Source: Granulibacter bethesdensis (GTDB taxonomy: Bacteria > Pseudomonadota > Alphaproteobacteria > Acetobacterales > Acetobacteraceae). From it: DNA of 64,000 nucleotides. The first letter of the stretch is position 1. Every line of letters begins with the position of its first letter. Below the pieces are notes generated by a model that saw only the letters and a list, made by a program, of their open reading frames with translations, searched no databases and was not told the origin of the DNA. The DNA lies in the NCBI RefSeq assembly GCF_001889545.1, contig NZ_CP018194.1, forward strand, positions 1,772,501 through 1,836,500. Direction: 5' to 3'. Shown here piece by piece: positions 55,028 through 64,000 of this stretch. The position numbers and the translations under genes are program-made.

Positions 55028-55140
55028 TTTATTTTTATATGCTTTCAATACAACAGGATCATAGAACGGACTTTATCTGCCGCTATCCTGCCCAGTCAGA
55101 CAATATTTTTTATAAGCGATTCACACCTTGCATTTGGTGA

Positions 55141-55176
55141 AATAAAAAACGGCGCGGGGTTTACCCCCACGCCGCC
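55141..55176 (-). terminator. Intrinsic terminator after the 55209 gene
   Basis: Read leftward: GGCGTGGGGGTAAACCCCGCGCC with a short TAAA loop and one mismatch, then GTTTTTTATT. It ends the left-going transcript of the membrane protein gene. Confidence 0.75.
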
Positions 55177-55208
55177 TTCCATGATCCCGGATATATCAGA
55201 GACGGTGA

Positions 55209-56195
55209 TCAGTCGCGACGCACCACGTGGTCATGACGGATCACGGCTTCAGCCTCCGGTGCACCCGCACCACCACCGAACCAGGCTGCAACCGCACCCA
55301 GCAGGAGAGCAATCACACCGAAGATAGCGCCCCGGGATGCGGCCTTACGGGTGGCTTCGGCGGCGGCAATGGCTTGTTGCTTCGCCTCTTCCACGGTTTT
55401 CTGATACTGCTGCTCCAACGCGTCCAGACGGGTCTTGGCCTCATCCGGGCTGATATTGGCCGCCTTGGCCAGACCATTGACGGCCTGTTCACGGGCGCGA
55501 TCAGCTTCCTGCTGATGACCGTTCAGCTTTGCCTTGACATAAGCCACTGCCGCATTCTGCACTGTCTGCGCGTCAGAGGGATTCACAAGGCTGCGCACCT
55601 GTGCTTCCAGACTGTTATAGGCCTGCTTCGCATCGTCAGGGTTACGCGCTGCCGCTGTTCCAGCCGCATTGCCTATTCCACCGACGGCCGAACCGATCCC
55701 GCTGGCTGTGCCACCGAGCGCATGACCAACACCACTGCCCACTGTGCTGATCGCACCACCAACCATGCCGCCAACCGCGGTTGTCAGAATGTAGAACAGA
55801 ACAAAAGTTGTTGCAGCCCACGAGACAAGACCATGCCACCGCGCCGTATTCAGCTTTGCGGTCCCGGATAAGCGACCGGCCACATGGCCACCCAAAAAGG
55901 CCGCGATAATGCCTGACAGAGTCCACCAGCCCGCCGCCGCCACGGACAGTGTATCTGCATCCGGATTTCCCGAGCTGTTGGAAGCATCAACAGAACTCAG
56001 CCCGATACCAATCCCCAGCAAATTTAACAGGGCCTGTACCACCAGGGCCAGAACAACGCCTGCCAGCACAGCTCCCCAGGAAATCCGGTTGGACAGCCGA
56101 ATGCGACGCTCACCCAGCGCCAGATACTCATCTTGGCTGCTCCATCCCGTGTCACGATAAGGACCGGGCGGCACCGGATGTGTTGTATGTGACAT
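55209..56195 (-). CDS. Multi-pass membrane protein with coiled-coil segment
   Basis: The 328-residue protein has an N-terminal cytosolic part, then membrane segments (WGAVLAGVVLALVVQALLNL, GWWTLSGIIAAFLGGHVAGR, WAATTFVLFYILTTAVGGMV), then a Gly-rich part. A charged helical region of about 120 residues follows (LDALEQQYQKTVEEAKQQAI), likely coiled coil, and one last membrane segment (GAIFGVIALLLGAVAAWFGG). I do not recognise the family. AGGAAT lies six bases before the ATG. It could be an envelope-structure or stress protein, but this is open. Confidence 0.65.
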   Translation of the reverse strand: MSHTTHPVPPGPYRDTGWSSQDEYLALGERRIRLSNRISWGAVLAGVVLALVVQALLNLLGIGIGLSSVDASNSSGNPDADTLSVAAAGWWTLSGIIAAFLGGHVAGRLSGTAKLNTARWHGLVSWAATTFVLFYILTTAVGGMVGGAISTVGSGVGHALGGTASGIGSAVGGIGNAAGTAAARNPDDAKQAYNSLEAQVRSLVNPSDAQTVQNAAVAYVKAKLNGHQQEADRAREQAVNGLAKAANISPDEAKTRLDALEQQYQKTVEEAKQQAIAAAEATRKAASRGAIFGVIALLLGAVAAWFGGGAGAPEAEAVIRHDHVVRRD

Positions 56196-56370
56196 GCGTA
56201 TTCCTCGATTTTGTTGTCTTATTCGATAATCCGCCGTTCAGGCCGGGCGATGGCGCTCCCGCATCGCGCCTCAGGACGGCAATCCTTCACTCAAGACGTT
56301 ACCAGGGCGAGAAAGTTGCGATGCCAACCTGTACAGGGATGTTCACAACCATGTGATGGAGCACAAAAAA

Positions 56371-56396
56371 GCCGTGCAGTGATGGAACTGCACGGC
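56371..56396 (-). terminator. Strong intrinsic terminator after YceI
   Basis: GCCGTGCAGT, a six-base loop and ACTGCACGGC form a perfect ten-base stem. On the minus strand it is followed by TTTTTTG. It ends the yceI transcript 58 bases after its stop. Confidence 0.88.
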
Positions 56397-56453
56397 CTGT
56401 TCAAAAATACACTTCTTAACAAGTGTATTTCAAAGGATTTTCAAAGAAGGTTA

Positions 56454-57140
56454 TTATTCCTTCAATTCGAAAGCACCCTCGATCCGCAGCTTCACCTCAT
56501 CACCTACGACCGGAAGATACTTGGTGATGCCAAATTCACCACGGTGAATTTCCGTATAAGCCTCAAACCCGACCGTCTGCTTTTTATCCATTGGATTGAC
56601 GCCCGTACCCACCAGACGCACCCGCAGCACAACATGTTTTGTAACCCCGTGCAGCGTCAGATTACCAGGCACTATCGCATGATCCTTGCCAGCAAACGTA
56701 GCCGTGGTGGCGACGAACGTTGCTTCCGGAAACTTTGCGGCATCCAGCCAGTCGGCAGATTTCAATTCTTCAGTCAGTTTCTGACTCGTTGTCACCACCG
56801 ACGCGATCGGAATACTGATACGAAGCGTCGTCTTTTCCGGAACGGCGGGATCGATGGTCAGCTCCCCCTGAGCATCGGAAAACAGCCCATTGTAATTTGT
56901 GAATCCGAAATGCGAGACAGAGAATGCTACCTGGGAATGCGCCGGATCAGCTACATATGTACCCGCCTTGACTGATGCCGGATCAGTGGATGCAATCTTC
57001 TGCGACCCTGTTTCAGCATGAGCCGCGCCACCGTCAAAACTCAGCGTAGCGACACCCGCCAGCAACGCCCCCGTCAGGAAGGCTCCCCTCATACAGGCAA
57101 TGCCCATGACACCTGATTTCCAGATTCCAATCATCCGCAT
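56454..57140 (-). CDS. YceI family periplasmic protein
   Basis: The 228-residue protein has a signal peptide (GIACMRGAFLTGALLAGVAT, cleavage after AAHAETG) and a YceI lipocalin-like barrel: YVADPAHSQVAFSVSHFGFT, FSDAQGELTIDPAVPEKTTL and LTLHGVTKHVVLRVRLVGTG. YceI proteins bind isoprenoid-type lipids. The ATG at 57140 has AAGGA nine bases upstream; a GTG one codon earlier is possible. A strong terminator follows. It diverges from galE. Confidence 0.9.
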   Translation of the reverse strand: MRMIGIWKSGVMGIACMRGAFLTGALLAGVATLSFDGGAAHAETGSQKIASTDPASVKAGTYVADPAHSQVAFSVSHFGFTNYNGLFSDAQGELTIDPAVPEKTTLRISIPIASVVTTSQKLTEELKSADWLDAAKFPEATFVATTATFAGKDHAIVPGNLTLHGVTKHVVLRVRLVGTGVNPMDKKQTVGFEAYTEIHRGEFGITKYLPVVGDEVKLRIEGAFELKE

Positions 57141-57372
57141 CACATCTTATCCTTTTTCCATATCAACCGCTTTTTGCGAGCGCTTTCCTTCGGTAATGTT
57201 GCAAGATCGCGCTGCCTAGGAAACCACCTGAATCGAAATGCTGCATCGCCATTATTTAACTGATGCCACCGATCCATGCGTCAGAGGGGTTGCATCCCTC
57301 TCACAGGCATCGCATGAGAAACGGAGTGTATGACTTATTTCTTTACCCGCATGAACGGACCCTGTTGCTGTG

Positions 57373-58398
57373 ATGAATGAGACAGTTTCCGGTGTCTCGC
57401 CTCATCGTCCCCTGCGTCTGCTGGTTACAGGCGGGGCAGGCTATGTTGGCAGCCATACGGTCTGGGCGCTGCATGACCGGGGCGATGAAGTCACCGTTTA
57501 TGATTCCCTGATTCAGGGACACCGTCAGGCCCTGCCACCGGGTGTGCGACTGGTGGTGGCCGATCTGGCTGATGAGACCACACTTCACACCACCCTTGCG
57601 GACGGACAATGGGATGGCGTGCTGCATTTCGCCGCACGTTCTCTGGTGGGGGAGAGCATGGTCAATCCGATGCTCTACATGAACCAGAATGCGGCACTGG
57701 GCTTCAAACTGATCGAGGCCTGCGTGCAGCATAAAGTGCCACGCTTCATTCTGTCCTCCACCGCCGCATTATTCGGCCATCACGACGAAACGCTGATCGA
57801 CGAGAACGCCGCCATTCAACCCGGCTCCCCCTATGGCGAGAGCAAGCTGATGATCGAGCGCGCTTTGTCCTGGGCGGACCGGATTCACGGGCTGCGCTAT
57901 GCCTGCCTGCGCTATTTCAACGCCGCAGGAGCCGATCCGGAGGGACGCAGCGGCGAAGATCATGATCCGGAGACCCATCTGATCCCGCTGGTGATCGACG
58001 CAGCCCTGGGGTTGCGGCCGGAGATACGGGTATTCGGCAATGATTACCCGACACGGGACGGTACCTGCATCCGCGACTACATCCATGTCAGCGATCTGGC
58101 GCAGGCGCATCTGGCGGCTCTGACACGGATCGATCAGGGCAGCACGGTGTATAATCTCGGGAATGGCGCAGGTTCTTCCGTCATGGAGGTGATCCGCAGT
58201 GTCGAACGGGTGAGCAGCCTGACCGTACCGATGCGGATCGAGGCAAGACGTCCGGGCGACCCCGCCGTTCTGGTAGCCAGTGCAGACAAAATCCGCCGCG
58301 AAACCGGCTGGACGCCCCGTTTTCCGCACTTGGATGACATTGTCGCCACCGCCCTTGCATGGCGGCGCGCACATCCGCAAGGCTTCGAGGCCAGCTGA
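57373..58398 (+). CDS. galE: UDP-glucose 4-epimerase
   Basis: The 341-residue protein has the nucleotide-binding motif VTGGAGYVGSHTVWALHDRG near residue 18, then SSTAALFGHHDETLIDENA and the YGESK catalytic Tyr-Lys motif near residue 150. RDGTCIRDYIHVSDLAQAHL and the C-terminal GWTPRFPHLDDIVATALAW are typical. It interconverts UDP-glucose and UDP-galactose for surface glycans. An ATG at 57373 directly follows a GTG that could also start. No other sugar genes are adjacent. Confidence 0.93.
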   Translation: MNETVSGVSPHRPLRLLVTGGAGYVGSHTVWALHDRGDEVTVYDSLIQGHRQALPPGVRLVVADLADETTLHTTLADGQWDGVLHFAARSLVGESMVNPMLYMNQNAALGFKLIEACVQHKVPRFILSSTAALFGHHDETLIDENAAIQPGSPYGESKLMIERALSWADRIHGLRYACLRYFNAAGADPEGRSGEDHDPETHLIPLVIDAALGLRPEIRVFGNDYPTRDGTCIRDYIHVSDLAQAHLAALTRIDQGSTVYNLGNGAGSSVMEVIRSVERVSSLTVPMRIEARRPGDPAVLVASADKIRRETGWTPRFPHLDDIVATALAWRRAHPQGFEAS

Positions 58399-58522
58399 AC
58401 CCGTTACTGATCATCAAACTATCATCTATCCGACAGTTCTTCCGGATGGGCAGCCCCCTGTCGCACGGCTACGGTCTGGCAGTTTTCTGCCGTTTGCCTC
58501 CTCCCGAATGATGGAAATCCCC

Positions 58523-59269
58523 ATGCGCAGCCGCATCAGACATCGCGAGACCCATGCCACGGAACGGCTCGGATGGCTTCGTGCCGCCGTGCTGGGGGCG
58601 AATGATGGCATTCTGTCCACCGCCAGCCTGATGGTCGGCGTGGCCAGCGCAACCAGCCCCGGCAGCGGGCGTGGCGCCATTCTGCTGGCCGGGCTGTCGG
58701 CTCTGATCGCGGGGGCCATGTCTATGGCGGCGGGCGAATACGTTTCCGTCAGCTCCCAGTCCGATTCAGAACGCGCCGATCTGGCGCGGGAGAAAAAGGA
58801 ACTGGATGCCGACTGGCACGGAGAGCTGGATGAATTGACCGAGATCTATCGCAGCCGCGGTCTGGATGCTCCCCTCGCACGACAGGTTGCAGAGCAATTG
58901 ATGCGCCGCGATCCTCTCTCAGCCCATGCAAGGGACGAGCTGGGCATGACCGAGGATGGCGCGGCGCGTCCGGTGCAGGCAGCTTTGGCCTCGGCAGCAT
59001 CCTTCGCCTGTGGTGCGGCCCTGCCATGGCTGGCAGCGGCACTGGCCCCTGATCCATACGATGCGACAGGGGAGAGCACAGGACAGACAAGCGTAATCTG
59101 GACCGTCTCGGCTGTGTCCCTGCTGGCACTGCTGCTGCTGGGTCTGGCGGGAGCATGGGCGGGAAATGCGCCGAAGCTGCGGGCGGCGATGCGGGTATTG
59201 CTGTGGGGCGTGCTCGCCATGGCCGCCACCGCGATCACCGGCCATCTGTTCGGGGGTGTGGTGGGTTAA
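58523..59269 (+). CDS. VIT1/CCC1-family iron or manganese transporter-like protein
   Basis: The 248-residue membrane protein has the family N-terminus (RETHATERLGWLRAAVLGAN, DGILSTASLMVGVASATSPG) and GAMSMAAGEYVSVSSQSDSE. A charged helical segment (EKKELDADWHGELDELTEIY) carries the Glu-rich metal-binding region. The C-terminal part holds three hydrophobic segments. The family moves Fe(II) or Mn(II) and serves for detoxification. The start at 58523 has GGAAA upstream; ATG at 58508/58511 is possible. Its 3' end overlaps the ABC gene stop by four bases. Confidence 0.9.
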   Translation: MRSRIRHRETHATERLGWLRAAVLGANDGILSTASLMVGVASATSPGSGRGAILLAGLSALIAGAMSMAAGEYVSVSSQSDSERADLAREKKELDADWHGELDELTEIYRSRGLDAPLARQVAEQLMRRDPLSAHARDELGMTEDGAARPVQAALASAASFACGAALPWLAAALAPDPYDATGESTGQTSVIWTVSAVSLLALLLLGLAGAWAGNAPKLRAAMRVLLWGVLAMAATAITGHLFGGVVG

Positions 59270-61098
59270 AGCGCCAGCGTCTGGCTGCGCACCAGCCGGG
59301 CGTACAGCCCGTCCTGCTCCATCAGGGCCGTATGGGTGCCCTGCTCCGCCACCCGGCCATCGGCCATGGCCACCACCAGATCAGCATCGCGCACGGTGGA
59401 CAGGCGGTGCGCGATCACCAGCGTGGTACGCCCCTGACGCAATCTGGTCAGAGCCTGCTGCACCGCGGCCTCGCTTTCCGCATCCAGCGCGCTGGTTGCT
59501 TCATCCAGCAGCAGAATGCGCGGATTGCGCAGCAGCGCCCGTGCCAGCACAACGCGCTGTCTCTGCCCACCGGACAGGCGCTGGCCACCGGGACCGACCA
59601 TTGTCTCGAACCCCTCCGGCAGATCGCGGATGAAGCCTCCGGCAGCAGCTTCGGCGGCCTGCTCGATCTCCGCCCGTTCCGCGCCCTCACGCCCAATGCC
59701 GATATTGGCGGCGATGGTGTCGTCGAACAGCAGTGCATCCTGCCCCACATAGGCAATGGCATCCCGCAGGGAGGCAAGCGTGACTTCCCTGACATCCGCG
59801 CCATCAACCAGCACCCGGCCAGACGTCGCATCCCGCAACCGCGGCAGCAGGGCCAGCGCCGTGGATTTTCCGGCTCCTGAGGGGCCGACCAGCGCCACCG
59901 TCATGCCCGGCTGGGCAACAAAGCTCAGCCCGTCCAGCCCGGTGCGACCATCGGCATAGACAAAGCCCACATTCTCGAACGCCACATGCCCATGTCCCTG
60001 CGGCAGAGGAACCGCATCGGGTGCGTCCCTGATGGCGGCAGGCTCGTCGATGACGGCAAACACCCGGACCAGCCCGGCCACCCCCTCCTGCACCGCCGCG
60101 TTCAGCGAACCGAGCGCACGCAGCGGGCGGGAGGCAATCAGCAACGCGGCAATAAAACCGGCGAAATCGCCGAGACTGCTCTGTCCGTTCGCGGCGCGCC
60201 AACCGGTAAAGCCGATCACCACCGCCACCGCACTGCCGCCCAGTACCTCCAGCACCGGATCAACCCGCGCGCGCGACCGCGTCATACGCAACAACGCACT
60301 GTAGAGATGCTGAAAGGCCTCTCCGGCGCGCCTGATCTCGAAACCCTCCAGCCGGTAGGCGCGGATAGTGCGGGCCTGCGTGAAACTCTCGTTCAGCAGG
60401 GCGGCGGTTTCTCCCATCCGCTCCTGCATACCGCCCGAGGCCCGGCGGATGCGCTTGCCGATTTTCTGAATCGGCAGCGCCGCCAGCGGATACATCGCCG
60501 CCGCGATCAGGCTCAGCACCCAGTCCAGATACACCATGGAGGAGACCAGCCCCACCACCGTCACCACATCGCCCACCCCGTTGACGGCACGAACCAGCGC
60601 CTCCCTTATGGTGGCGGCATCGGTCGTAAAACGCGCGGCGAGCTGTGCCGGAGCCTCCCGCTCCACCCGATCCAGATCGGCATGGGCGAGGTGACTGAAC
60701 ATGCGCTCCTGCAACTCCCTGATCACGATCAGCACCAGTTGCTGCATGGAGACGGTCTGCCCATACATCGCAGCACCCTTGATGGCGGTGACGATCAGCA
60801 CCAGCACCGGAATCTGATACAGAATGCGCCGGTCACGGGCATTGAACAGATCGATCGCATGCTGGATCACCACCGGGTACAGCGCCGTGCTGCCCGCCAT
60901 CAGCGCCGTCAGCAGAATCACCACCAGCATGCGAACACGATGATGCGCGATATGTTCCCGCCACAACCGCCTCATCATGGCGAGCGCGGTTGGCTCCAAC
61001 TCCACGTTGATCTTGCGCCCTACCTTACCCCGCCGCTTTGAAGGAGAGGGTGAGGGTGGCGACTGATCCGTTACCTGATTGAGCGGGCGTGCATCCAT
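59266..61098 (-). CDS. ABC exporter, membrane plus ATPase domains
   Basis: The 610-residue protein is a half-size ABC exporter of the MsbA/multidrug group. The membrane domain (residues about 60-350) has six hydrophobic segments (MLVVILLTALMAGSTALYPV and others). The ATPase domain has Walker A VGPSGAGKSTALAL, the signature LSGGQRQRVVLARALL, Walker B ILLLDEATSALDAES and the His switch VIAHRLSTV. It could export lipid A precursors or drugs; the sequence alone does not decide. The start is uncertain (61098 or 61134). It converges on the VIT gene. Confidence 0.9.
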   Translation of the reverse strand: MDARPLNQVTDQSPPSPSPSKRRGKVGRKINVELEPTALAMMRRLWREHIAHHRVRMLVVILLTALMAGSTALYPVVIQHAIDLFNARDRRILYQIPVLVLIVTAIKGAAMYGQTVSMQQLVLIVIRELQERMFSHLAHADLDRVEREAPAQLAARFTTDAATIREALVRAVNGVGDVVTVVGLVSSMVYLDWVLSLIAAAMYPLAALPIQKIGKRIRRASGGMQERMGETAALLNESFTQARTIRAYRLEGFEIRRAGEAFQHLYSALLRMTRSRARVDPVLEVLGGSAVAVVIGFTGWRAANGQSSLGDFAGFIAALLIASRPLRALGSLNAAVQEGVAGLVRVFAVIDEPAAIRDAPDAVPLPQGHGHVAFENVGFVYADGRTGLDGLSFVAQPGMTVALVGPSGAGKSTALALLPRLRDATSGRVLVDGADVREVTLASLRDAIAYVGQDALLFDDTIAANIGIGREGAERAEIEQAAEAAAGGFIRDLPEGFETMVGPGGQRLSGGQRQRVVLARALLRNPRILLLDEATSALDAESEAAVQQALTRLRQGRTTLVIAHRLSTVRDADLVVAMADGRVAEQGTHTALMEQDGLYARLVRSQTLAL

Positions 61099-61172
61099 GC
61101 ACCGGGGTGTATCAGGCCGGGGGGCGGTTTGCACAGCCCCGGCGGGAGAGTAGGGCTTCTATATAATGTATC

Positions 61173-62237
61173 AGACTATCTCCGCGCACGCGGAGGAACC
61201 TCCCGGCTGGCCCCGGCCGACACGTACGTGTCGGGTCTATCTCCGCGCACGCGGAGGAACCCTGTTTATCGCATCTCGCCGATCCTCGGCGGGGGGTCTA
61301 TCTCCGCGCACGCGGAGGAACCAGAACAATTGCTTGCATCGTACCCGCGTCTCCCGGTCTATCTCCGCGCACGCGGAGGAACCTCACTAGAGGAAGCGAA
61401 CGAGGCTTTTTTGCAGGGTCTATCTCCGCGCACGCGGAGGAACCGCAGCGCAGGCCCAGCGCACCACCGGCACAGCAGGTCTATCTCCGCGCACGCGGAG
61501 GAACCCCGCGTTCGCCTCCTCTAGTGAGTCTGCGGCGAGGTCTATCTCCGCGCACGCGGAGGAACCGGGGAGGCTGATAGTGGTCGTCTCCCCCTTTATG
61601 GTCTATCTCCGCGCACGCGGAGGAACCAGTTCGCGCAGGCTCTTCCTGCTCCGGGCGCTGGGTCTATCTCCGCGCACGCGGAGGAACCCCAGATCACGCA
61701 TGCCGCTCAGGTCCAAAAACAGGTCTATCTCCGCGCACGCGGAGGAACCTGCCTCACATTCAGCCAGATGGCTCGCCTGGCGGGTCTATCTCCGCGCACG
61801 CGGAGGAACCCGCGTTGTGGAAAACATGCTGGAGCCGAGCCAAGGTCTATCTCCGCGCACGCGGAGGAACCGCCCGTCAGATGTTTTTTTTGCACGGCCG
61901 CGAGGGTCTATCTCCGCGCACGCGGAGGAACCACGTGCCGCTCGAACGGCGATAGCGACGAGAGGGGTCTATCTCCGCGCACGCGGAGGAACCCGTTTAG
62001 CCAGCCTAAGATACCCCAGCGCCAAGGGTCTATCTCCGCGCACGCGGAGGAACCCACGGGAAGCGCGCTGCCTCCTGATGTGCCTGGGGCCTATCTCCGC
62101 GCACGCGGAGGAACCCATGAGAAGCCCGGAAAAGATGTGAATACGTCAGGTCTATCTCCGCGCACGCGGAGGAACCTGCAAAGCTATTACAATCTGACTC
62201 TATAGCAACGGTCTATCTCCGCGCACGCGGAGGAACC
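61173..62237 (-). CRISPR. Type I-E-like CRISPR array, 18 repeats and 17 spacers
   Basis: Eighteen 28-base repeats start every 61 bases (61173, 61234 ... 62210), leaving 33-base spacers. On the minus strand the repeat has GGTTC, then the stem CTCCGC-GTGC-GCGGAG, then ATAGACC, matching the E. coli type I-E plan (GAGTT, stem, ATAAACCG). Transcription is therefore leftward and the leader lies on the right. The repeat at 61173 (far end) has two altered bases and is the oldest; the one at 62088 has one change. No cas gene lies between the flanking exporter and CCA-family genes, so Cas proteins must act from elsewhere. Confidence 0.97.
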
Positions 62238-62758
62238 TCTTGCCTACAACACATTGATACTTATTGACAATATCAAAGAACGTCATGTTTCAGAGATTAA
62301 CTTTATCTGAACCAGCAGCACTCCGTCGGCCTTGATACTTTCCTTCGGAGCATCATAATCGGAACAAGAACAGGGATGGTCGATAGACCGATCCTGTCTC
62401 TGTCCCGCTTCTCCATGCAGAATTAAAAACGCATATGATCGTCTTCTGCAACTGGTGCAGGATGAGAAGGGGCATGAGAAGACTGAGCCCTCTATATGTT
62501 ACGCGGCGTTGACGAAACATCCAGCGCCATGCTGGCGATCATTATGGAATCAAAATCCCGATAGATTCCATGAAGAGCAGGCTGCACAAGGAGATGCTGA
62601 ATAATCTGTTTCATCATCCTGATACAAAAATCGATTTTGTGCAGAAAGACCTTTTATCTCCCGGATATCTTTGAAAATCTTGCCGAAAAAGGATTCCTCT
62701 TCAAATATCAATCCAGACGCGGCAACTGCCATGTCTGTACCAGGCGGAGAGTAAAACT
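62238..62758. other. CRISPR leader and gene-free region
   Basis: The 521 bases to the right of the array are AT-rich near the array and carry no convincing gene. Near 62365-62397 lies an imperfect hairpin (GGTC-GATA-GACC core). The leader promoter should be within the first 150-250 bases. A reading frame at 62550-62849 (minus) is poor and overlaps the CCA-family gene. Confidence 0.6.
62247..62259 (-). promoter_or_regulatory. IHF consensus site in the CRISPR leader
   Basis: On the minus strand TATCAATGTGTTG fits the IHF consensus WATCAANNNNTTR at every position. It lies nine bases from the first repeat. In E. coli type I-E arrays IHF bends the leader at this place to guide spacer insertion. 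Confidence 0.75.
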
Positions 62759-64000
62759 TTAAATCTCTCCCGCCTTCAGGCCATCCTCCACCCAAGCCAG
62801 CAATGCCGCTTTTTCCTCCTCCCCCTCCCGGCAGCCGCGATGGAGCCATTCCGTGCGAACGGTGTCGAGCAGATGGCCGAGCGCCGGGCCAGGGGTGGCG
62901 AGACCGGCCGCCAACAGATCGCGGCCTGCCAACGGGAAATGCGGGCGGCTCAACGGAGTCAACAGGCGCGTCAGATGCGCCGCGCGCTCATCGCGCAACG
63001 TGACCCAGGCACGATCGATCAGAGCCTGCGCCGGGTCATCAGCCAGCAGCCGGCGGAGGCCTACCGTATCCGCAGCGCCATCCCACACCGGCACAGAACC
63101 GTCGAGACAAGCGGCCAACCGGCCTGCCTCCTGACCGGACAGGCGCAGGCGCTCGGCCAATGCGCGGGGAGGTTCCTTCTCCCCCACCAGCAAAGCGAGG
63201 CGCGGGATCGCTTCCTCCGCCAGACCTTCGCCGGGCATGCCATTTGCAACCGCCTCGATCAATGGCGCGGGATCGTATCCGGCGGGGAACAGTACCGGCA
63301 GCACACCGGTCCGCTCCATCGCCCCCAGTGTTGCCGCCAGATGCGGGCCTGTGAGGATACGCCGCAACTCGCTCCACACACGCTCCGCCGAGAGCTGTGT
63401 CAGCTCTCCGGCGATGGCGGCAATGGCCTGCATCGCCGCCACATCCGGCTCCGCCCCCTGTTCCCAACGGCCATAGCGGGCCTGAAAGCGGAAAAAACGC
63501 AGCGCTCGCAGCCGGTCCTCTGCCACCCGCCGGGCTGCTTGTCCTACGAAGCGGACCCGGCCAGCACGCAGATCATCCAGACCGCCGAAATAATCATGCA
63601 GCGTGCCATCCGGCGACAGGGACATGGCGTTGATGGTAAAATCCCGCCGCGCCGCATCCTCCTGCCAGTCATCGGTGAAGGACACCTCGGCATGGCGGCC
63701 ATCCGTCGCCAGATCACGGCGCAGGCTGGTGATCTCGAAACGCTGGCCCCTGCTTACCGCCGTGACCGTACCGTGGGAAAGCCCGGTGGGAATACTGTGC
63801 AGGCCAGCCTGTTCCAGACGATACAACGTCTGCTCCGGAGGCATCGGCACGGCAAGGTCGATGTCCGCCACCGGCCGCCCTGCCAGAGCATCCCGCACAC
63901 AGCCCCCCACCGGACGCGCCTGCGGCAAAACCGCCAGCACATCATGCAGGCCCGGATCGTCCAGCCATGACGGATGCAGAACCGGTTTTTCTTCCGTCAA
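62759..64000 (-). CDS. CCA-adding tRNA nucleotidyltransferase / poly(A) polymerase family (start at or beyond window edge)
   Basis: About 413 residues are visible. The nucleotidyltransferase core has RPVGGCVRDALAGRPVADID with the two Asp residues of DID, then ARRDFTINAMSLSPDGTLHD, FGGLDDLRAGRVRFVGQAAR and DRLRALRFFRFQARYG. The C-terminal half is helical and fits the RNA-binding domain. It adds CCA to tRNA ends or is the poly(A)-type relative. The first codon seen at the window edge is a TTG, so the true start may lie outside. It ends about 520 bases from the CRISPR array. Confidence 0.87.
   Translation of the reverse strand: MTEEKPVLHPSWLDDPGLHDVLAVLPQARPVGGCVRDALAGRPVADIDLAVPMPPEQTLYRLEQAGLHSIPTGLSHGTVTAVSRGQRFEITSLRRDLATDGRHAEVSFTDDWQEDAARRDFTINAMSLSPDGTLHDYFGGLDDLRAGRVRFVGQAARRVAEDRLRALRFFRFQARYGRWEQGAEPDVAAMQAIAAIAGELTQLSAERVWSELRRILTGPHLAATLGAMERTGVLPVLFPAGYDPAPLIEAVANGMPGEGLAEEAIPRLALLVGEKEPPRALAERLRLSGQEAGRLAACLDGSVPVWDGAADTVGLRRLLADDPAQALIDRAWVTLRDERAAHLTRLLTPLSRPHFPLAGRDLLAAGLATPGPALGHLLDTVRTEWLHRGCREGEEEKAALLAWVEDGLKAGEI

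Noticed and set aside
61129-62205. Open frames coding for repeated LSPRTRRN- and SAHAEEP-like peptides
   Set aside because: These are translations of the CRISPR repeats, not proteins.
62365-62397. GGTCTATC-like word in the CRISPR leader region
   Set aside because: It resembles the repeat end by chance inside a small hairpin; the rest of the repeat is missing.
62550-62849. 99-residue frame left of the CCA-family gene
   Set aside because: It overlaps the 3' part of that gene in another frame and starts with a Gly/Pro-rich artefact.

Overview
The window looks like a chromosome segment of an acetic acid bacterium (Alphaproteobacteria, Acetobacteraceae). A Granulibacter-like organism fits best, but that is inference from gene content and moderately high GC, not a database match. 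Supporting signs are the Hint-domain proteins with the Acetobacteraceae C-terminal module, the bet operon order betI-betB-betA, thrS-infC without rpmI/rplT behind it, a large catalase HPII and a FeoA-FeoB-Cys-rich protein set.

Layout. 1-6533 is the left-going packaging and head module of a tailed prophage (small terminase, large terminase, portal, protease, cement protein, major capsid protein, two connector-type genes, and a gene cut by the window edge). 6795-10315 holds bacterial-type envelope genes: two small lipoproteins, a c-type cytochrome protein and a BBP2-type porin. 10394-13746 is a phage control and replication module: a left-going early operon and a right-going S24/CI-like repressor, with palindromic operators on both sides of the repressor. 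13927-15298 has a frameshifted Mrr-type restriction gene and an unknown neighbour. 15429-20927 holds an NAD(P)-binding protein, catalase KatE, an AIM24 protein, a relE toxin remnant with a nonsense codon, and small hypotheticals.

20961-33280 is a surface and secretion island. It contains a serine recombinase, an AT-rich stretch, a Hint protein with altered catalytic residues, three large AIDA-repeat/beta-roll proteins in tandem, and a decayed fourth copy. The large proteins lack signal peptides and share one C-terminal module, as expected for type I secretion. The same module ends a kexin-like S8 protease at 46696-49293, and a second Hint protein with intact key residues lies at 39496-41262.

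The rest is mostly core: choline-to-betaine genes with a palindromic BetI-like operator, ffh, an alpha/beta-hydrolase-like protein, infC (apparently starting with AUA) and thrS, a periplasmic catalase-related peroxidase, the Feo iron system, a CorA-type transporter, PPK2, a TSUP permease, a multi-pass membrane protein, YceI, GalE, a VIT1/CCC1 protein and an ABC exporter. 61173-62237 is a type I-E-like CRISPR array of 18 repeats and 17 spacers. It reads leftward from a leader on its right that carries a perfect IHF consensus; no cas genes lie in the window. A CCA-adding-enzyme family gene runs to the right edge.

All family assignments come from reading motifs. No search was run, so percent identities and database names for domains are recalled, not computed.
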